Source: a methanogenic archaeon ISO4-H5
GTDB taxonomy: Archaea; Thermoplasmatota; Thermoplasmata; Methanomassiliicoccales; Methanomethylophilaceae
Length of the DNA stretch: 64,000 bases
Assembly: GCA_001560915.1 (NCBI GenBank)
Contig: CP014214.1
Span: 682,001 to 746,000, forward strand
Reading direction: 5' to 3'
In this document: positions 41,805-50,792 of the stretch, one piece after another
Position numbering within the stretch: the stretch's first letter is position 1
Layout of the letters: every line of letters begins with the position of its first letter
Notes under the pieces: model-generated
What the model was told of the DNA's origin: nothing
Database searches by the model: none
Seen by the model: the letters and a program-made list of their open reading frames with translations, nothing else
Made by a program: the position numbers and the translations under genes

Positions 41805-42707
41805 TCATTCGTAGATTCCCATGCTGACGTATTTGTCTCCCCCGTCGGGGATGATGGCGACCACCTTGCTGCCGGGATGGGCGGCGGCGATCTCGATTGC
41901 CTTCGCTATGTTGCATCCTGCCGATATACCGACGAAAAGACCTTCCTCGCGGGCTGCCCTCTTCGCCATAGCGATAGCATCGTCTCCCTTGACGGTGTCG
42001 AATTCCACCAGATCCTTGAGGAGATTGCCGGGGACGAAGTTGGCTCCGATTCCCTGGATCTTGTGGGGTCCTGCTGAACCTGCGGTGACGAGTGCTGATT
42101 CGGCGGGTTCCACCGCGATGACCTTGGCGGATGAGCCAGCATCCTTGAAAGCGAGAGCGATTCCGGATACGGTCCCTCCGGTCCCGAATCCTGCTACGAC
42201 ATAATCCACATCGGGGAGGTCGGCAAGGATCTCCCTGCCGGTTCCGGTCCTGTGGGCGACGATGTTAGCGGGGTTGTCGAACTGACCCGCGATGATGGAG
42301 TTGGGGGTGTTGCGGCAGATCTCTTCGGCCTTATCGACGCTGCCTTTCATGCCCTCGGCACCGGGTGTGAGGATGATCTCCGCTCCGTAGGCCTTCATGT
42401 AGGCCTGCCTCTCCTTCGACATGGTGTCGGGCATGACCAGGATGCACTTGTAACCGCGGACCGCAGCTATCATGGCTATGGCGATGCCGGTGTTGCCGGA
42501 AGTGGGCTCAATGATGGTTCCTCCGGCGGACAGCTTGCCGGTCGCCTCGGCATCGTTGATGATGGCGAGTGCGGGGCGGTCCTTGATGGAGCCTCCGGGA
42601 TTCTTGCTGTCCAGTTTTACGAAAACCTCGGATCCTGCAGGAGACAGTTTCCTGAGCTTCACCAGAGGGGTGTTGCCGATTACCTCTGTAATGTCATTAT
42701 ATATCAT
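41805..42707 (-). CDS. cysK: Cysteine synthase (O-acetylserine sulfhydrylase family)
   Basis: 300 aa. PLP enzyme that replaces the acetyl group of O-acetylserine with sulfide. The PLP Lys is in KNPGGSIKDRPA (about residue 42). The substrate loop is EPTSGNTGIAIA and the phosphate-binding loop GFGTGGTVSGIA. Length and motifs match CysK rather than the cystathionine beta-synthase form with CBS domains. First gene of a minus-strand operon cysK-metA-ridA. Being next to a predicted acetyl-type MetA, it might also accept O-acetylhomoserine; this is inference. Confidence 0.92.
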   Translation of the reverse strand: MIYNDITEVIGNTPLVKLRKLSPAGSEVFVKLDSKNPGGSIKDRPALAIINDAEATGKLSAGGTIIEPTSGNTGIAIAMIAAVRGYKCILVMPDTMSKERQAYMKAYGAEIILTPGAEGMKGSVDKAEEICRNTPNSIIAGQFDNPANIVAHRTGTGREILADLPDVDYVVAGFGTGGTVSGIALAFKDAGSSAKVIAVEPAESALVTAGSAGPHKIQGIGANFVPGNLLKDLVEFDTVKGDDAIAMAKRAAREEGLFVGISAGCNIAKAIEIAAAHPGSKVVAIIPDGGDKYVSMGIYE

Positions 42708-42869
42708 TATCCGATGAATTATTCATAAGTATATAAAAGATTTTATGCTCTGGGTAATCAAATATTCTGATTAGACATTTTTTATGCCACAGGGGGAGTT
42801 ATGCTGTCGAAATAATTAGGCCCGCTTAACAAGAAATACCCTAAATCCGAGTAATGATTATCGTGTTCT

Positions 42870-43901
42870 ATGGCGAAGGAAGAGCTTACGCCCATGCAGC
42901 GGAACTTCAATTTCCAGAAGGTTATCACCGCAGTGGGAGCTCTCCTGATGCTGGCGAAGTTCCTCGCCTACTTCATGACCCACTCCGTTTCCATTCTCAC
43001 GGATGCTCTTGAGAGCATCGTGAACGTGGCCGCGGGAGCTATCGGTCTTTTCGCTCTGTACACCTCTATGAAACCTGCCGACCGCGACCACCCTTACGGT
43101 CACGGAAAGGTGGAATTGATTTCTTCATCCATCGAAGGCACCATGATTGTAGCGGCAGGCGTGATGATCATCCTGCAATCCGTCGAGAGGTTCGTCACAG
43201 GGGATTTCGAGATACGTTCGCTTGATATAGGATTGGCCATAGTCGCATTGGCCGCGGTGGTCAATTTCGCTATGGGGTTCACAGCCATCCGCATGGGAAA
43301 AGCTTCGCGTTCGGTCGCTCTCGAAGCGAGCGGGAGACATCTGTGCAGTGACACGTATTCCTCCGTAGGAATCCTTCTGGGTCTAGGGATCATCTATGTC
43401 CTCGGATTCATGAACATCGATGCCAATTGGATTGATCCAACCATGGCATTGCTGTTCGGTCTGATCATCATCTACACCGGTGCGAAAGTGGTGTACAAGT
43501 CCTTCCACGGGATTATGGACCGTGAGGACATCGATGCCATCAGGCAGGTCACCAGGTGTCTCAACCATATCCGTACCGACGACCTCATCGACGTCCATCA
43601 TGTGAGGGTCGTACTGTACGGGGCTGCGATGCACATCGACGCCCACATGGTGGTTCCCGGCAGCCTAACCGTCGACGAGGCGGACAGGATCGTCAACCAC
43701 TTCCGTGACGAGACCACCGAGATGATGGGCGGTAATGTCGACATCACCTTCATGGCCGAACCCTGCAGGAAGCAGTTCTGCGCTAACTGCCGCAGGGCGG
43801 AATGTGCTAACAGGGTAGCGGACTTCGCCGAGGACAAGCGGTTCGGCACCGACGCGGTTACCAACGCTGACCCTACCGTCGGTGATGAAACAAAGGAATG
43901 A
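42870..43901 (+). CDS. Cation diffusion facilitator transporter with Cys-rich tail
   Basis: 343 aa. Exports divalent metal ions (Zn, Mn, Fe, Co or Ni) from the cytoplasm. Six membrane helices are visible between residues about 18 and 210. Site residues include SILTDALES in helix 2 and HPYGHGKVE at its end, then HLCSDTYSS in helix 5. A ferredoxin-like cytoplasmic domain follows with HHVRV and HIDAHMVV. The C-terminal tail adds CRKQFCANCRRAEC, an extra Cys cluster not typical of the family, possibly a metal sensor. Metal identity cannot be read from the sequence. Confidence 0.9.
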   Translation: MAKEELTPMQRNFNFQKVITAVGALLMLAKFLAYFMTHSVSILTDALESIVNVAAGAIGLFALYTSMKPADRDHPYGHGKVELISSSIEGTMIVAAGVMIILQSVERFVTGDFEIRSLDIGLAIVALAAVVNFAMGFTAIRMGKASRSVALEASGRHLCSDTYSSVGILLGLGIIYVLGFMNIDANWIDPTMALLFGLIIIYTGAKVVYKSFHGIMDREDIDAIRQVTRCLNHIRTDDLIDVHHVRVVLYGAAMHIDAHMVVPGSLTVDEADRIVNHFRDETTEMMGGNVDITFMAEPCRKQFCANCRRAECANRVADFAEDKRFGTDAVTNADPTVGDETKE

Positions 43902-44001
43902 CCCAGATATCAATATCCAGTTGAGAAAACAGCCCTTTTTTCAGTTTTTGAAAGTATCTCTGACGGATACCGTTTTATCTGTGGCTGGGGATTCAGAGTT
44001 C

Positions 44002-44604
44002 ATGTTAGGCTTCGGCAAGAGGGACGTCCCCGAGAACGTCCGCAAGGCAGGGCTCTCCAAATGGTACGACAACCTTTCCGAGAAGGATCAGGTCAAACTC
44101 AAGAGATATGCGGACAAGGCCGACCCCTCCTCCGCCTCAGCCTTCGTCATGAGCGTTATTTACCAGGCCATCGAGGACCACAACTACAGGTTCGTGGCAT
44201 CCGTCTACGATTCACTCGAAGGAGTCAAGCTCAGCGAGATCGAGCGCTTCGATATCAACGACGCGGCCATCCTCGGATTCTACAACGCCGAAGAATACGA
44301 CCGCTGCCTCGAGCTGTGCGACATCGGTCTCGACATGCTGAGGAAGAAGGAGATCTTCGACCACGTGATGGCCAAAGGCACTCCCGACATTCCCATTCCC
44401 AACGACATCAACTGCCGCAACTACAAGCTCAACATCGTGGTCGGAATCCACTTCGATTACGACGAAGGGGACAAACTACTGCTTCAGTTCCAGGACATGG
44501 GCCTCATCACCGCCGAGGATGTGGAATACCGCAGGAACGGAATCAAGACCTTCAGGCTCCAGAGGACCTTCGACAATATCTTCAACGTCAAAGAGAAGGA
44601 ATGA
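44002..44604 (+). CDS. Unknown soluble protein
   Basis: 200 aa, charged and mainly helical, with no signal peptide or membrane helix. The first half (VRKAGLSKWYDNLSEKDQVKLKRYADKADPSSASAFVMSVIYQAIEDHNY) suggests helical repeats. The second half has a two-helix unit ending in LLLQFQDMGLITAEDVEYRRNG, which may be a small winged-helix-like end. The longer frame from 43882 is not used, because TTTTATCT at 43973-43980 is a TATA box about 25 bp before this ATG. No family recognised. Its 3' end overlaps the convergent gene by 17 bp. Confidence 0.7.
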   Translation: MLGFGKRDVPENVRKAGLSKWYDNLSEKDQVKLKRYADKADPSSASAFVMSVIYQAIEDHNYRFVASVYDSLEGVKLSEIERFDINDAAILGFYNAEEYDRCLELCDIGLDMLRKKEIFDHVMAKGTPDIPIPNDINCRNYKLNIVVGIHFDYDEGDKLLLQFQDMGLITAEDVEYRRNGIKTFRLQRTFDNIFNVKEKE

Positions 44605-44944
44605 ACTCCTTCCACCCTATCTGGGGGACAACGTCGATGGCTGGTTCCTCATAGGGGTGTACTTCTCTTATCTTCTGCAGGACCGAGGATATGTCCTCCT
44701 TCCTGCAAACGAATTTTATGCGCAGTTCCTCGGCGACGGTTATCTCGCCCCTGGATCCGTTATATGGATTGGCGGATTCCATGGTCTTCCAGGTGCCTTT
44801 GACGGGATAATAATAGAAACAGCGGCGGTAGCCGGGATAAACGGGTTCCATGACGGAATCGATGGCATCCATAAGCTGATCGGCGAACTCCGGCGGTATG
44901 TTCACTGCAACGCCGTAGATATCACAGTCTCTGCTCGAGGACAA
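44588..44944 (-). CDS. NIF3/YqfO C-terminal-domain-like (PII-like fold) small protein
   Basis: 118 aa from a TTG start at 44944 preceded by GGAGGCAGGGAAGA. The body CDIYGVAVNIPPEFADQLMDAID..., the middle GTWKTMESANPY and the closing VHPYEEPAIDV match the small domain inserted in NIF3/YqfO proteins and related CutA-like folds. Free-standing copies occur in prokaryotes; their function is not settled. A longer frame to 45013 overlaps the PHP gene by 92 bp and has no better start. With the TTG start it overlaps the PHP stop by 23 bp and is probably co-transcribed with it. Confidence 0.65.
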   Translation of the reverse strand: MSSSRDCDIYGVAVNIPPEFADQLMDAIDSVMEPVYPGYRRCFYYYPVKGTWKTMESANPYNGSRGEITVAEELRIKFVCRKEDISSVLQKIREVHPYEEPAIDVVPQIGWKEFIPSL

Positions 44945-45953
44945 TCTTCCCTGCCTCCAGATCGTTCTTGACTTCCTCAGCGGATTCGGCAATGGCTTTT
45001 CCGTTGCGTGCATCGATTTCGGCTATGAGCTTCTGGATTTTGGCAATCCTCTCATCGATGTGCTTCATGGCCTTCTTGGCATGGTTTTTGAGGTATGCGG
45101 TGCTTAGAAGGGTCGCAAGCATGCTGGTCAGCGGGAACAGGTAGATGAATCCCATGGCGATCCCGGTGGCGTTCTTCAGGTCGGTGTTGCTGAGGATCTT
45201 CTCCACCAGGGCGTTGTCGGGAACGGGTTCCAATTTCCTGCGGAGTGCCTTGTACATGAGTTTTTGACCTCCCCAGACGACTTCCATACTCCACTGCACC
45301 TGTCCGAGGACGGGGGCGGGGACGCCTTTGGCCAAGGTCTTCCTGTGCAGTATTGCCTTCCTGAAATCCTCTTCGGAGTTTCCGGGGAATTCCGTCCAGT
45401 TGTAGCCTGCTGTGTAAAGCGAGTGGGCATCGGATCCGGAAAATTCGGCCCATCTACCGGGATAGAGGTCCATGATTCTTTTGGAGAACATATTGGAATA
45501 CGGATCCGGGTGTCCGCCGTTGATGGTCTCGAATCCCTCCAGAGGGAGTTCGAAGATCTTCTCCTGCATACCGTCCACATGGACGCTGAACGGATGGGGT
45601 GCGATACAGAGGCCGCCCTGCTCGTGGATGATGTCGCAGGTCTCCTCCGGTGAAAGGAACTTCTTGGGTTTCTCTGTGAGCCAGAGACCGATGACCTCGC
45701 CCTGGTCGGTCATCACTTCATCGCCGACGATGACGTCAATGTCATCGAATTGTTTGGCGTATTTCTGGGCGATGAATCCGCCTGCCACTTCGTTGTGGTC
45801 GGTGACGCAGAGGACGCTGAGGCCTTCCCTTCTTGCGCGGTCAACCTGGCCTTCGGGGCTGAGTACGGATTCGGGAAAACGAAGGGGACCCAGTCTGTTG
45901 AAGCCGCTGTAGTCCGTATGGGTATGGGTATCGGCTTTTCCCATCTCTTCCAT
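44922..45953 (-). CDS. PHP-domain metal-dependent hydrolase with membrane-like tail
   Basis: 343 aa. The N-terminal PHP fold shows ADTHTHTDYSG, VTDHNEVAGG, a Glu in VGDEVMTDQGEVIGL, IAPHPFSVH and SGSDAHS in order, so all metal ligands are present. Such proteins are phosphoesterases on nucleotides or phospho-sugars. About residues 265-300 form a hydrophobic stretch (GIAMGFIYLFPLTSMLATLLSTAYL), then a charged coiled coil (IDERIAKIQKLIAEID). This suggests a membrane-associated catalytic domain. Substrate unknown. Followed by the NIF3-like gene. Confidence 0.8.
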   Translation of the reverse strand: MEEMGKADTHTHTDYSGFNRLGPLRFPESVLSPEGQVDRARREGLSVLCVTDHNEVAGGFIAQKYAKQFDDIDVIVGDEVMTDQGEVIGLWLTEKPKKFLSPEETCDIIHEQGGLCIAPHPFSVHVDGMQEKIFELPLEGFETINGGHPDPYSNMFSKRIMDLYPGRWAEFSGSDAHSLYTAGYNWTEFPGNSEEDFRKAILHRKTLAKGVPAPVLGQVQWSMEVVWGGQKLMYKALRRKLEPVPDNALVEKILSNTDLKNATGIAMGFIYLFPLTSMLATLLSTAYLKNHAKKAMKHIDERIAKIQKLIAEIDARNGKAIAESAEEVKNDLEAGKIVLEQRL

Positions 45954-46057
45954 AGACTTGGATTGTCCTTCTTGTATTAATATCGTACAGTCTTTTTTTA
46001 GGAGACTCTAAAAATTCGAGGCCATTCTATTTAAATCCAGAGGGGGTTTTTGATACC

Positions 46058-46219
46058 ATGGCGAGGTTTATGTGCGTCTGCGGATGGATCTACGACGAGG
46101 CCAAGGGACTCCCCAGCAGGGGAATCGCTCCCGGAACCAAGTGGGAGGACCTTCCCGACGATTTCAGCTGCCCCGACTGCGGGACACCTAAGTCCGGTTT
46201 CTACAAGATGGCCGACTGA
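46058..46219 (+). CDS. Rubredoxin with atypical CxC first motif
   Basis: 53 aa. Small one-iron electron carrier. The second motif CPDCG and the core [21 protein letters not shown] are typical. The first motif reads [11 protein letters not shown], with one residue between the cysteines instead of the usual two. The rest of the alignment is the normal length, so a single codon seems to be missing. The gene has a TATA-like TATTTAAAT about 25 bp upstream (46028-46036) and is not otherwise damaged. It may still bind iron with altered geometry. Electron partner unknown. Convergent with the RLI gene. Confidence 0.88.
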   Translation: MARFMCVCGWIYDEAKGLPSRGIAPGTKWEDLPDDFSCPDCGTPKSGFYKMAD

Positions 46220-46233
46220 GAAAACGATAAAAA

Positions 46234-46267
46234 CCGAAGACCCAGACATTAAAATCCGGGTCTTCGG
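46234..46267. terminator. Bidirectional terminator between rubredoxin and RLI
   Basis: CCGAAGACCC (46234-46243) pairs with GGGTCTTCGG (46258-46267). Confidence 0.8.
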
Positions 46268-46275
46268 GGACCTTT

Positions 46276-48084
46276 TCAGTCCTTGTTGATTTTCGATTTG
46301 TTCACGTCGAGGTCCTCAGGGTAGTAGTATTCCCCGTTGGCCTTCTGAGTGCGGTCCAGGTTCGAATCCTCTTTGTTGATCCTGGGTCTGTGGGTATCGG
46401 CGTCGCGCCTGAAGGTGATGCCGACGGTGCTGAGGAACTTGTTCATTCCCTCACGCATCTTGAAAGGACCTTCTGCGATACCGTGGTGTCCGGGTTCTCC
46501 TCCGAACACCATGATCGAATCGGCGACCATGTCGATGAAGTAGATGTCGTGGTCGACGATCATGGCGGAACGTCCGGTCTTGTCCATCATGGCGGAGATG
46601 CACTTGGCGGCCTCCATCCTCTGGTTGGAGTCGAGGTATGCCGAAGGCTCGTCGAACAGGTAGATGTCCGCTTCCTCGGCAAGACATCCCGCGATGGCGA
46701 CCCTCTGGAGTTCTCCTCCGGACAGGGTGGCCATCTTCTTCTCGAACAGGAACTTGATGGCAAGGGGGCCGAGGACCTGCGTCTCGAAGATGCTGGAGGT
46801 CACGGTCTCGAAGTTCTTGGCATACAGATAGTCCTGAACGGTGCCCTCGTAGTCGTGGGAGATGTACTGGGGCTTGTAGGCGACCTTCATGACTCCGTTG
46901 ACGGAACCCTTGTCGGGTTTGATCTCGCCGGCGAGCATCTTGACGAAGGTGGTCTTACCGGTAGCGTTGGGTCCGACGATACCGACGGATTCACCGATCT
47001 TCACGGATCCGCTGTTGACATCCAGTTTGAACTCCCCGAAGTCCTTGGAGACCTCGTCGAAATCGATGAGTTCGGGGGTGTTCCATTCGCCGGAGGGGGC
47101 CATGAGGTCGAACTCGATGGGCCTCTCCCTGAACCTGATGTTCTCCTCGGGGAGGTAACCGTTCAGGTAGGCGTTGATGGCGACCCTGACCTGCCTGGCC
47201 AGGGTGAACACTCCGTAGGCACCCTCGGAACCGTAGACGAGATTCACATTGTCCGCCAGGTAGTCGAGGATGGCGAGGTCGTGCTCGATGACAATGACAT
47301 ATTTGTCCTCGCCAGCCAGTTTTTTGATGATGCGTGCCATCTTGACACGCTGGTAGATATCGAGGTATGAGGAAGGCTCGTCGAAGAAGTAGATGTCAGC
47401 GTTCTTCATGCAGGTGGCGGCCATGGCGACCCTCTGAAGCTCTCCTCCGGAGAGTTTGGAGATGTCCCTGTCGATGACCTGCTCGAGGTCGAAGGTCTTG
47501 GCAGCCTCTTCCACAGACATTCTGTCGGTGTTCTTGGAGAGGAGGTCCCTGACCACGCCGGTGGTGGATTTGGGGAGGAGATCGACATACTGCGGCTTGT
47601 ATGCGACCTTGATCTTACCGTCGTAGACGGCCTTCATGTACTCGTGCATCTCGGTACCCTTGAAGTAAGCGAGGATCTGCTCGGTATCAGGGGGGTTGTC
47701 GTACTTTCCGAGGTTGGGTTTCACGAGTCCGGAGAGGATGTTGATGGCGGTGGTCTTTCCGATTCCGTTGGGTCCGAGGATACCGGTGATCATTCCCTTC
47801 TTGGGGGTGGGGAGCCTGTACAGACGGAAGGTGTTCTCGCCGTACTGGTGGACCATCTCCTCCTTGAGCTCATCAGCGAGACCGACGATCTTGATGGCGG
47901 AGAAGGTACATTTGTTGATACAGATTCCGCATCCCTGGCACAGTGTCTCCGAGATGATGGGTTTGCCTCTCTCGCCGAAGGTGATGACCTCCACTCCCGT
48001 CCTCATAAGGGGACAGAACTTCGCACATTCCTTGTTGCATTTCCTGTTCTGACAGCGGTCAGACAGCACAGCCGCGATCCTCAT
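46276..48084 (-). CDS. Ribosome-recycling ATPase ABCE1 / RLI
   Basis: 602 aa. Splits ribosomes after termination, in the cytoplasm. The N-terminal Fe-S domain has CQNRKCNKECAKFCP and CQGCGICINKC. Two ABC ATPase domains follow. Walker A1 is GPNGIGKTT and signature 1 is LSGGELQRVAMA, with DEPSSYLD; Walker A2 is GPNATGKTT and signature 2 is LSGGELQRVAIA, with DEPSAYLD. The hinge segment lies between and after. Full length for an archaeal protein. The conserved single-copy nature supports an archaeal chromosome rather than a plasmid. Confidence 0.96.
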   Translation of the reverse strand: MRIAAVLSDRCQNRKCNKECAKFCPLMRTGVEVITFGERGKPIISETLCQGCGICINKCTFSAIKIVGLADELKEEMVHQYGENTFRLYRLPTPKKGMITGILGPNGIGKTTAINILSGLVKPNLGKYDNPPDTEQILAYFKGTEMHEYMKAVYDGKIKVAYKPQYVDLLPKSTTGVVRDLLSKNTDRMSVEEAAKTFDLEQVIDRDISKLSGGELQRVAMAATCMKNADIYFFDEPSSYLDIYQRVKMARIIKKLAGEDKYVIVIEHDLAILDYLADNVNLVYGSEGAYGVFTLARQVRVAINAYLNGYLPEENIRFRERPIEFDLMAPSGEWNTPELIDFDEVSKDFGEFKLDVNSGSVKIGESVGIVGPNATGKTTFVKMLAGEIKPDKGSVNGVMKVAYKPQYISHDYEGTVQDYLYAKNFETVTSSIFETQVLGPLAIKFLFEKKMATLSGGELQRVAIAGCLAEEADIYLFDEPSAYLDSNQRMEAAKCISAMMDKTGRSAMIVDHDIYFIDMVADSIMVFGGEPGHHGIAEGPFKMREGMNKFLSTVGITFRRDADTHRPRINKEDSNLDRTQKANGEYYYPEDLDVNKSKINKD

Positions 48085-48150
48085 AATAACCGCCCGACCA
48101 TCGCTCTCTTTTAATTATAATTATCGCAGGCGCAAGAAAAGAAGGTGTTT

Positions 48151-48170
48151 GCCGGCCCTGGAGGGCCGGC
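48151..48170 (-). terminator. Hairpin after the surface protease gene
   Basis: GCCGGCCC and GGGCCGGC around a TGGA loop, immediately beyond the minus-strand stop at 48174. Confidence 0.6.
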
Positions 48171-48173
48171 CGT

Positions 48174-50657
48174 TCAGGCGAGAACGGTGAACGCCTTGAT
48201 GCTGAAGTTGTCGAAGACGTCACCGGGGAACCTCGCGGCGATTGCGTTGTGCATACCATCCTCAGAAAGATCCTTCCATCCATCGCCGTAGTTGATGAAG
48301 CTCTCTCCCTCTCCGATGTATGCCATTCCGTAGACGTTGGAGGTGCTGTCGGGGGCGGAGGCCTTCGCCTCTCCGGGTGCGGTGTTGATGTTGTACGCGT
48401 AGAAGGTCTGACCGTCGTTATCGATCCTCTCGGTGGTCACTATTGCGAACCTCTTTCCCGCTTCCAAGGGGATATCCTTGTCCAGCAGGACGGTGTGGTA
48501 GCCAGCGAACTGGAAGAACATGTCGTGGTCATAGACCAGGGTTCCCGCACCGGGGGCGGTGTTATCTCCGAGGAGGTAGATCTTGATGTTCATCTCGGAG
48601 CTGTAGGCAGAGGATCTTACGGAAACCGCCTTCAGGATCTCGTTCGAGGCAGCACTGAACACGTTCGCACAGCTGGCCTCCTGTTCGTATCCTCCGACAT
48701 AGGTGCCGGCGTAAGCGGGCATGTTGTCGTGCCTGTAGGTCTGGAATCCGTTCTCGTCTCCGAATCCGGTGAGGAAGGAAAGGCTCTCCACGCCCCTCAT
48801 GGTCTGGTCGTAGTAGGAGATCCAGAAGTAACCTGTCGCCTTTCCTTCGGAGTTCTTGATTCCGTAGGTGCTCTTAGCGTAGCCGACTCCGTCCTTGGTG
48901 TAACTGTCGGTTTCCGAGCCCCAGCTGTTCTTGCATAACCAGGCCCCGTTACCGGGAGCACGGGTATTAAAAATGGTTGCTGGCACATCATCATTCCATC
49001 CCACCAATTGCACAAGGTGGTTGGTCCCGAGCAGGGCGTTGGCGTATTGGCCGGCGGTCTCAGGGTTATAGAAGTTCTCATCGCCTACGGGCGTATGGTA
49101 GGCGACGGAGATACCGTGTCCCGCATAAAGCTCCTTCTTCAGGGCTCCGATTCCGATCTGGTTCAGCCCGACATAGCGGTCGTTCTCCACCACGAAGGTC
49201 AGAGGCAGTTCGTTACCGTCCTTGAGGAGATAGCCCTCGTTCTGGAAGCGGTCGATGTTGTCGACGCTCGCCCAAGTGGTATCGGGGAACGGATAGTTGC
49301 ATTCGGTGAAGGTCTTGATGTCAGTCTGTACCTTGTAGGTAAGGTAGGAATCCTCGGTGAACTGGTCGATGGTGAATCCTGCGGGGAAGTTTACCCTCTG
49401 CTTGGCCCACTCGAAGAACTCCTCCTTGGTCACACCGGAGGTGCCTGCTTCGCATGCACTGAGGAACTCCCCCACAGTCATACCGTTGTTGGCCTTGGCG
49501 AATTCCCCGTTGATGTACTTCTTAGCGGTATCGGCATCGTTCTTGAACACATCGAGGATCGTCTTGCCGCTGGCGCCTTGATACGGCATCTTCGATTCGT
49601 TGACAGGTCCGAATCCTGCAGAGAACAGGGAGCTGAACATCATGGCGCTTCCTCCCTCCTGATACACGGCGTTGGGATTGACAGCTTCCTTCACATTGCC
49701 TAGACCTTCAATCCCGCCGGGGACGAGCACGGGATGGCTTGCGAACCAGGCCAGGTGCTTCTCCGAGAAGTCTACCTTGTTCTGGGCGAAGGTGGTGTTC
49801 AGGGCCGTGAGGACAGCAGTCTCGGCGGCACCGATGCCGGAGAACGACCAGCAGGTGCCCCAGGGGCTCTGGTCCTTCACATTGGTAACGATTCCTCTGT
49901 CAACCTGGCTGAATGCCTTCGGGAGACCGACGGAGGGATCGTTGTTGCCTTTGTACCCGTAGTAAGTGAAATCGATTCCGAACTTATCGGAGGGAGTGAC
50001 CTGGATGACTGGCTTGTCATCTTTGAAGGTCACCGATATGTTCCCCGTGATACCTGTGAAATCCATGAGGAACGTGACGGGCCTGTTCTCGAATGTAGCG
50101 TCCAGGGCCACGCGGTGATAGGTGTTGTCGATGAACACATCAGTTTCCCACTCGTAGCCGGAACCGGTGAACACGATGGTCCCGGACTCGGGGATTGCTT
50201 TGTAGATCTCGGTTAGGGGGGAGAGGACGGCCTTCCCGTCGTAGGTGTCGGACATCTTGAACATGCTGAAGTCCATGATGTCGCCGGAAAGGGCACTCAG
50301 ACTGGCGGACCACCTGCAGTAGAGGTCCTTGACACCATCCAGGCTGTCTCCTGCATAATATCTCTTGCCGGAGCCGTCCGCGTTTTCCGTGTAGTACAAG
50401 ACGGCCTTCAGCTGGTTGGGCAGGGAGGTATCAGGATATTCGTGGTAGAACAGCGTGTCCTGGGTGACCCTGTTGCTGTACACTACGGTCGTATCCGCAC
50501 CTGAGGCGGTCTTTCCGCCGTTGCCGTGATAGGTGACGTCGTAAGGGTCCATACCCGGATCGTTCACGGCGTGGAATACTATCGCTGCCGAAGACACAGC
50601 TGCGACCAGTACCACCACGGCGATTACGAAGTACTGAATGCCTTTTTCCGAGCTCAT
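48174..50657 (-). CDS. Membrane-anchored papain-family (C1A) protease with lectin-like C-terminal part
   Basis: 827 aa. Hydrophobic residues 8-30 form an N-terminal anchor with the rest outside. Residues 40-240 are beta-rich, with an InlB-like start (YDVTYHGNGGKT). The C1A domain begins near 245: oxyanion Gln 263 and nucleophile C269 in VKDQSPWGTCWSFS, the His in GTNHLVQLVGWND, and the Asn in LCKNSWGSE. All three catalytic positions are present. The final about 170 residues (YAGTYVGGYEQEASCANVFSAASNEILKAVSV...) match the lectin-like domain that follows C1A in other archaeal and bacterial surface proteases. It could process cell-surface or host proteins (inference). Confidence 0.88.
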   Translation of the reverse strand: MSSEKGIQYFVIAVVVLVAAVSSAAIVFHAVNDPGMDPYDVTYHGNGGKTASGADTTVVYSNRVTQDTLFYHEYPDTSLPNQLKAVLYYTENADGSGKRYYAGDSLDGVKDLYCRWSASLSALSGDIMDFSMFKMSDTYDGKAVLSPLTEIYKAIPESGTIVFTGSGYEWETDVFIDNTYHRVALDATFENRPVTFLMDFTGITGNISVTFKDDKPVIQVTPSDKFGIDFTYYGYKGNNDPSVGLPKAFSQVDRGIVTNVKDQSPWGTCWSFSGIGAAETAVLTALNTTFAQNKVDFSEKHLAWFASHPVLVPGGIEGLGNVKEAVNPNAVYQEGGSAMMFSSLFSAGFGPVNESKMPYQGASGKTILDVFKNDADTAKKYINGEFAKANNGMTVGEFLSACEAGTSGVTKEEFFEWAKQRVNFPAGFTIDQFTEDSYLTYKVQTDIKTFTECNYPFPDTTWASVDNIDRFQNEGYLLKDGNELPLTFVVENDRYVGLNQIGIGALKKELYAGHGISVAYHTPVGDENFYNPETAGQYANALLGTNHLVQLVGWNDDVPATIFNTRAPGNGAWLCKNSWGSETDSYTKDGVGYAKSTYGIKNSEGKATGYFWISYYDQTMRGVESLSFLTGFGDENGFQTYRHDNMPAYAGTYVGGYEQEASCANVFSAASNEILKAVSVRSSAYSSEMNIKIYLLGDNTAPGAGTLVYDHDMFFQFAGYHTVLLDKDIPLEAGKRFAIVTTERIDNDGQTFYAYNINTAPGEAKASAPDSTSNVYGMAYIGEGESFINYGDGWKDLSEDGMHNAIAARFPGDVFDNFSIKAFTVLA

Positions 50658-50762
50658 GTGAATCTTTTGTGAAAGGGTGTTAAACCGTTTTTAAAGTTGT
50701 GCAGATTTTATGTGGACAAATCCCCGAAACCGTATGAAAGGAATCCCGTCTCATAGGCAAGC

Positions 50763-50770
50763 AGTATATA
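50763..50770 (+). promoter_or_regulatory. TATA box of the MATE transporter gene
   Basis: AGTATATA about 26 bp before the ATG at 50793; leaderless arrangement. This favours 50793 over an in-frame TTG at 50781. Confidence 0.6.
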
Positions 50771-50792
50771 GAGCTGGGACTTGGGAGCCTCT

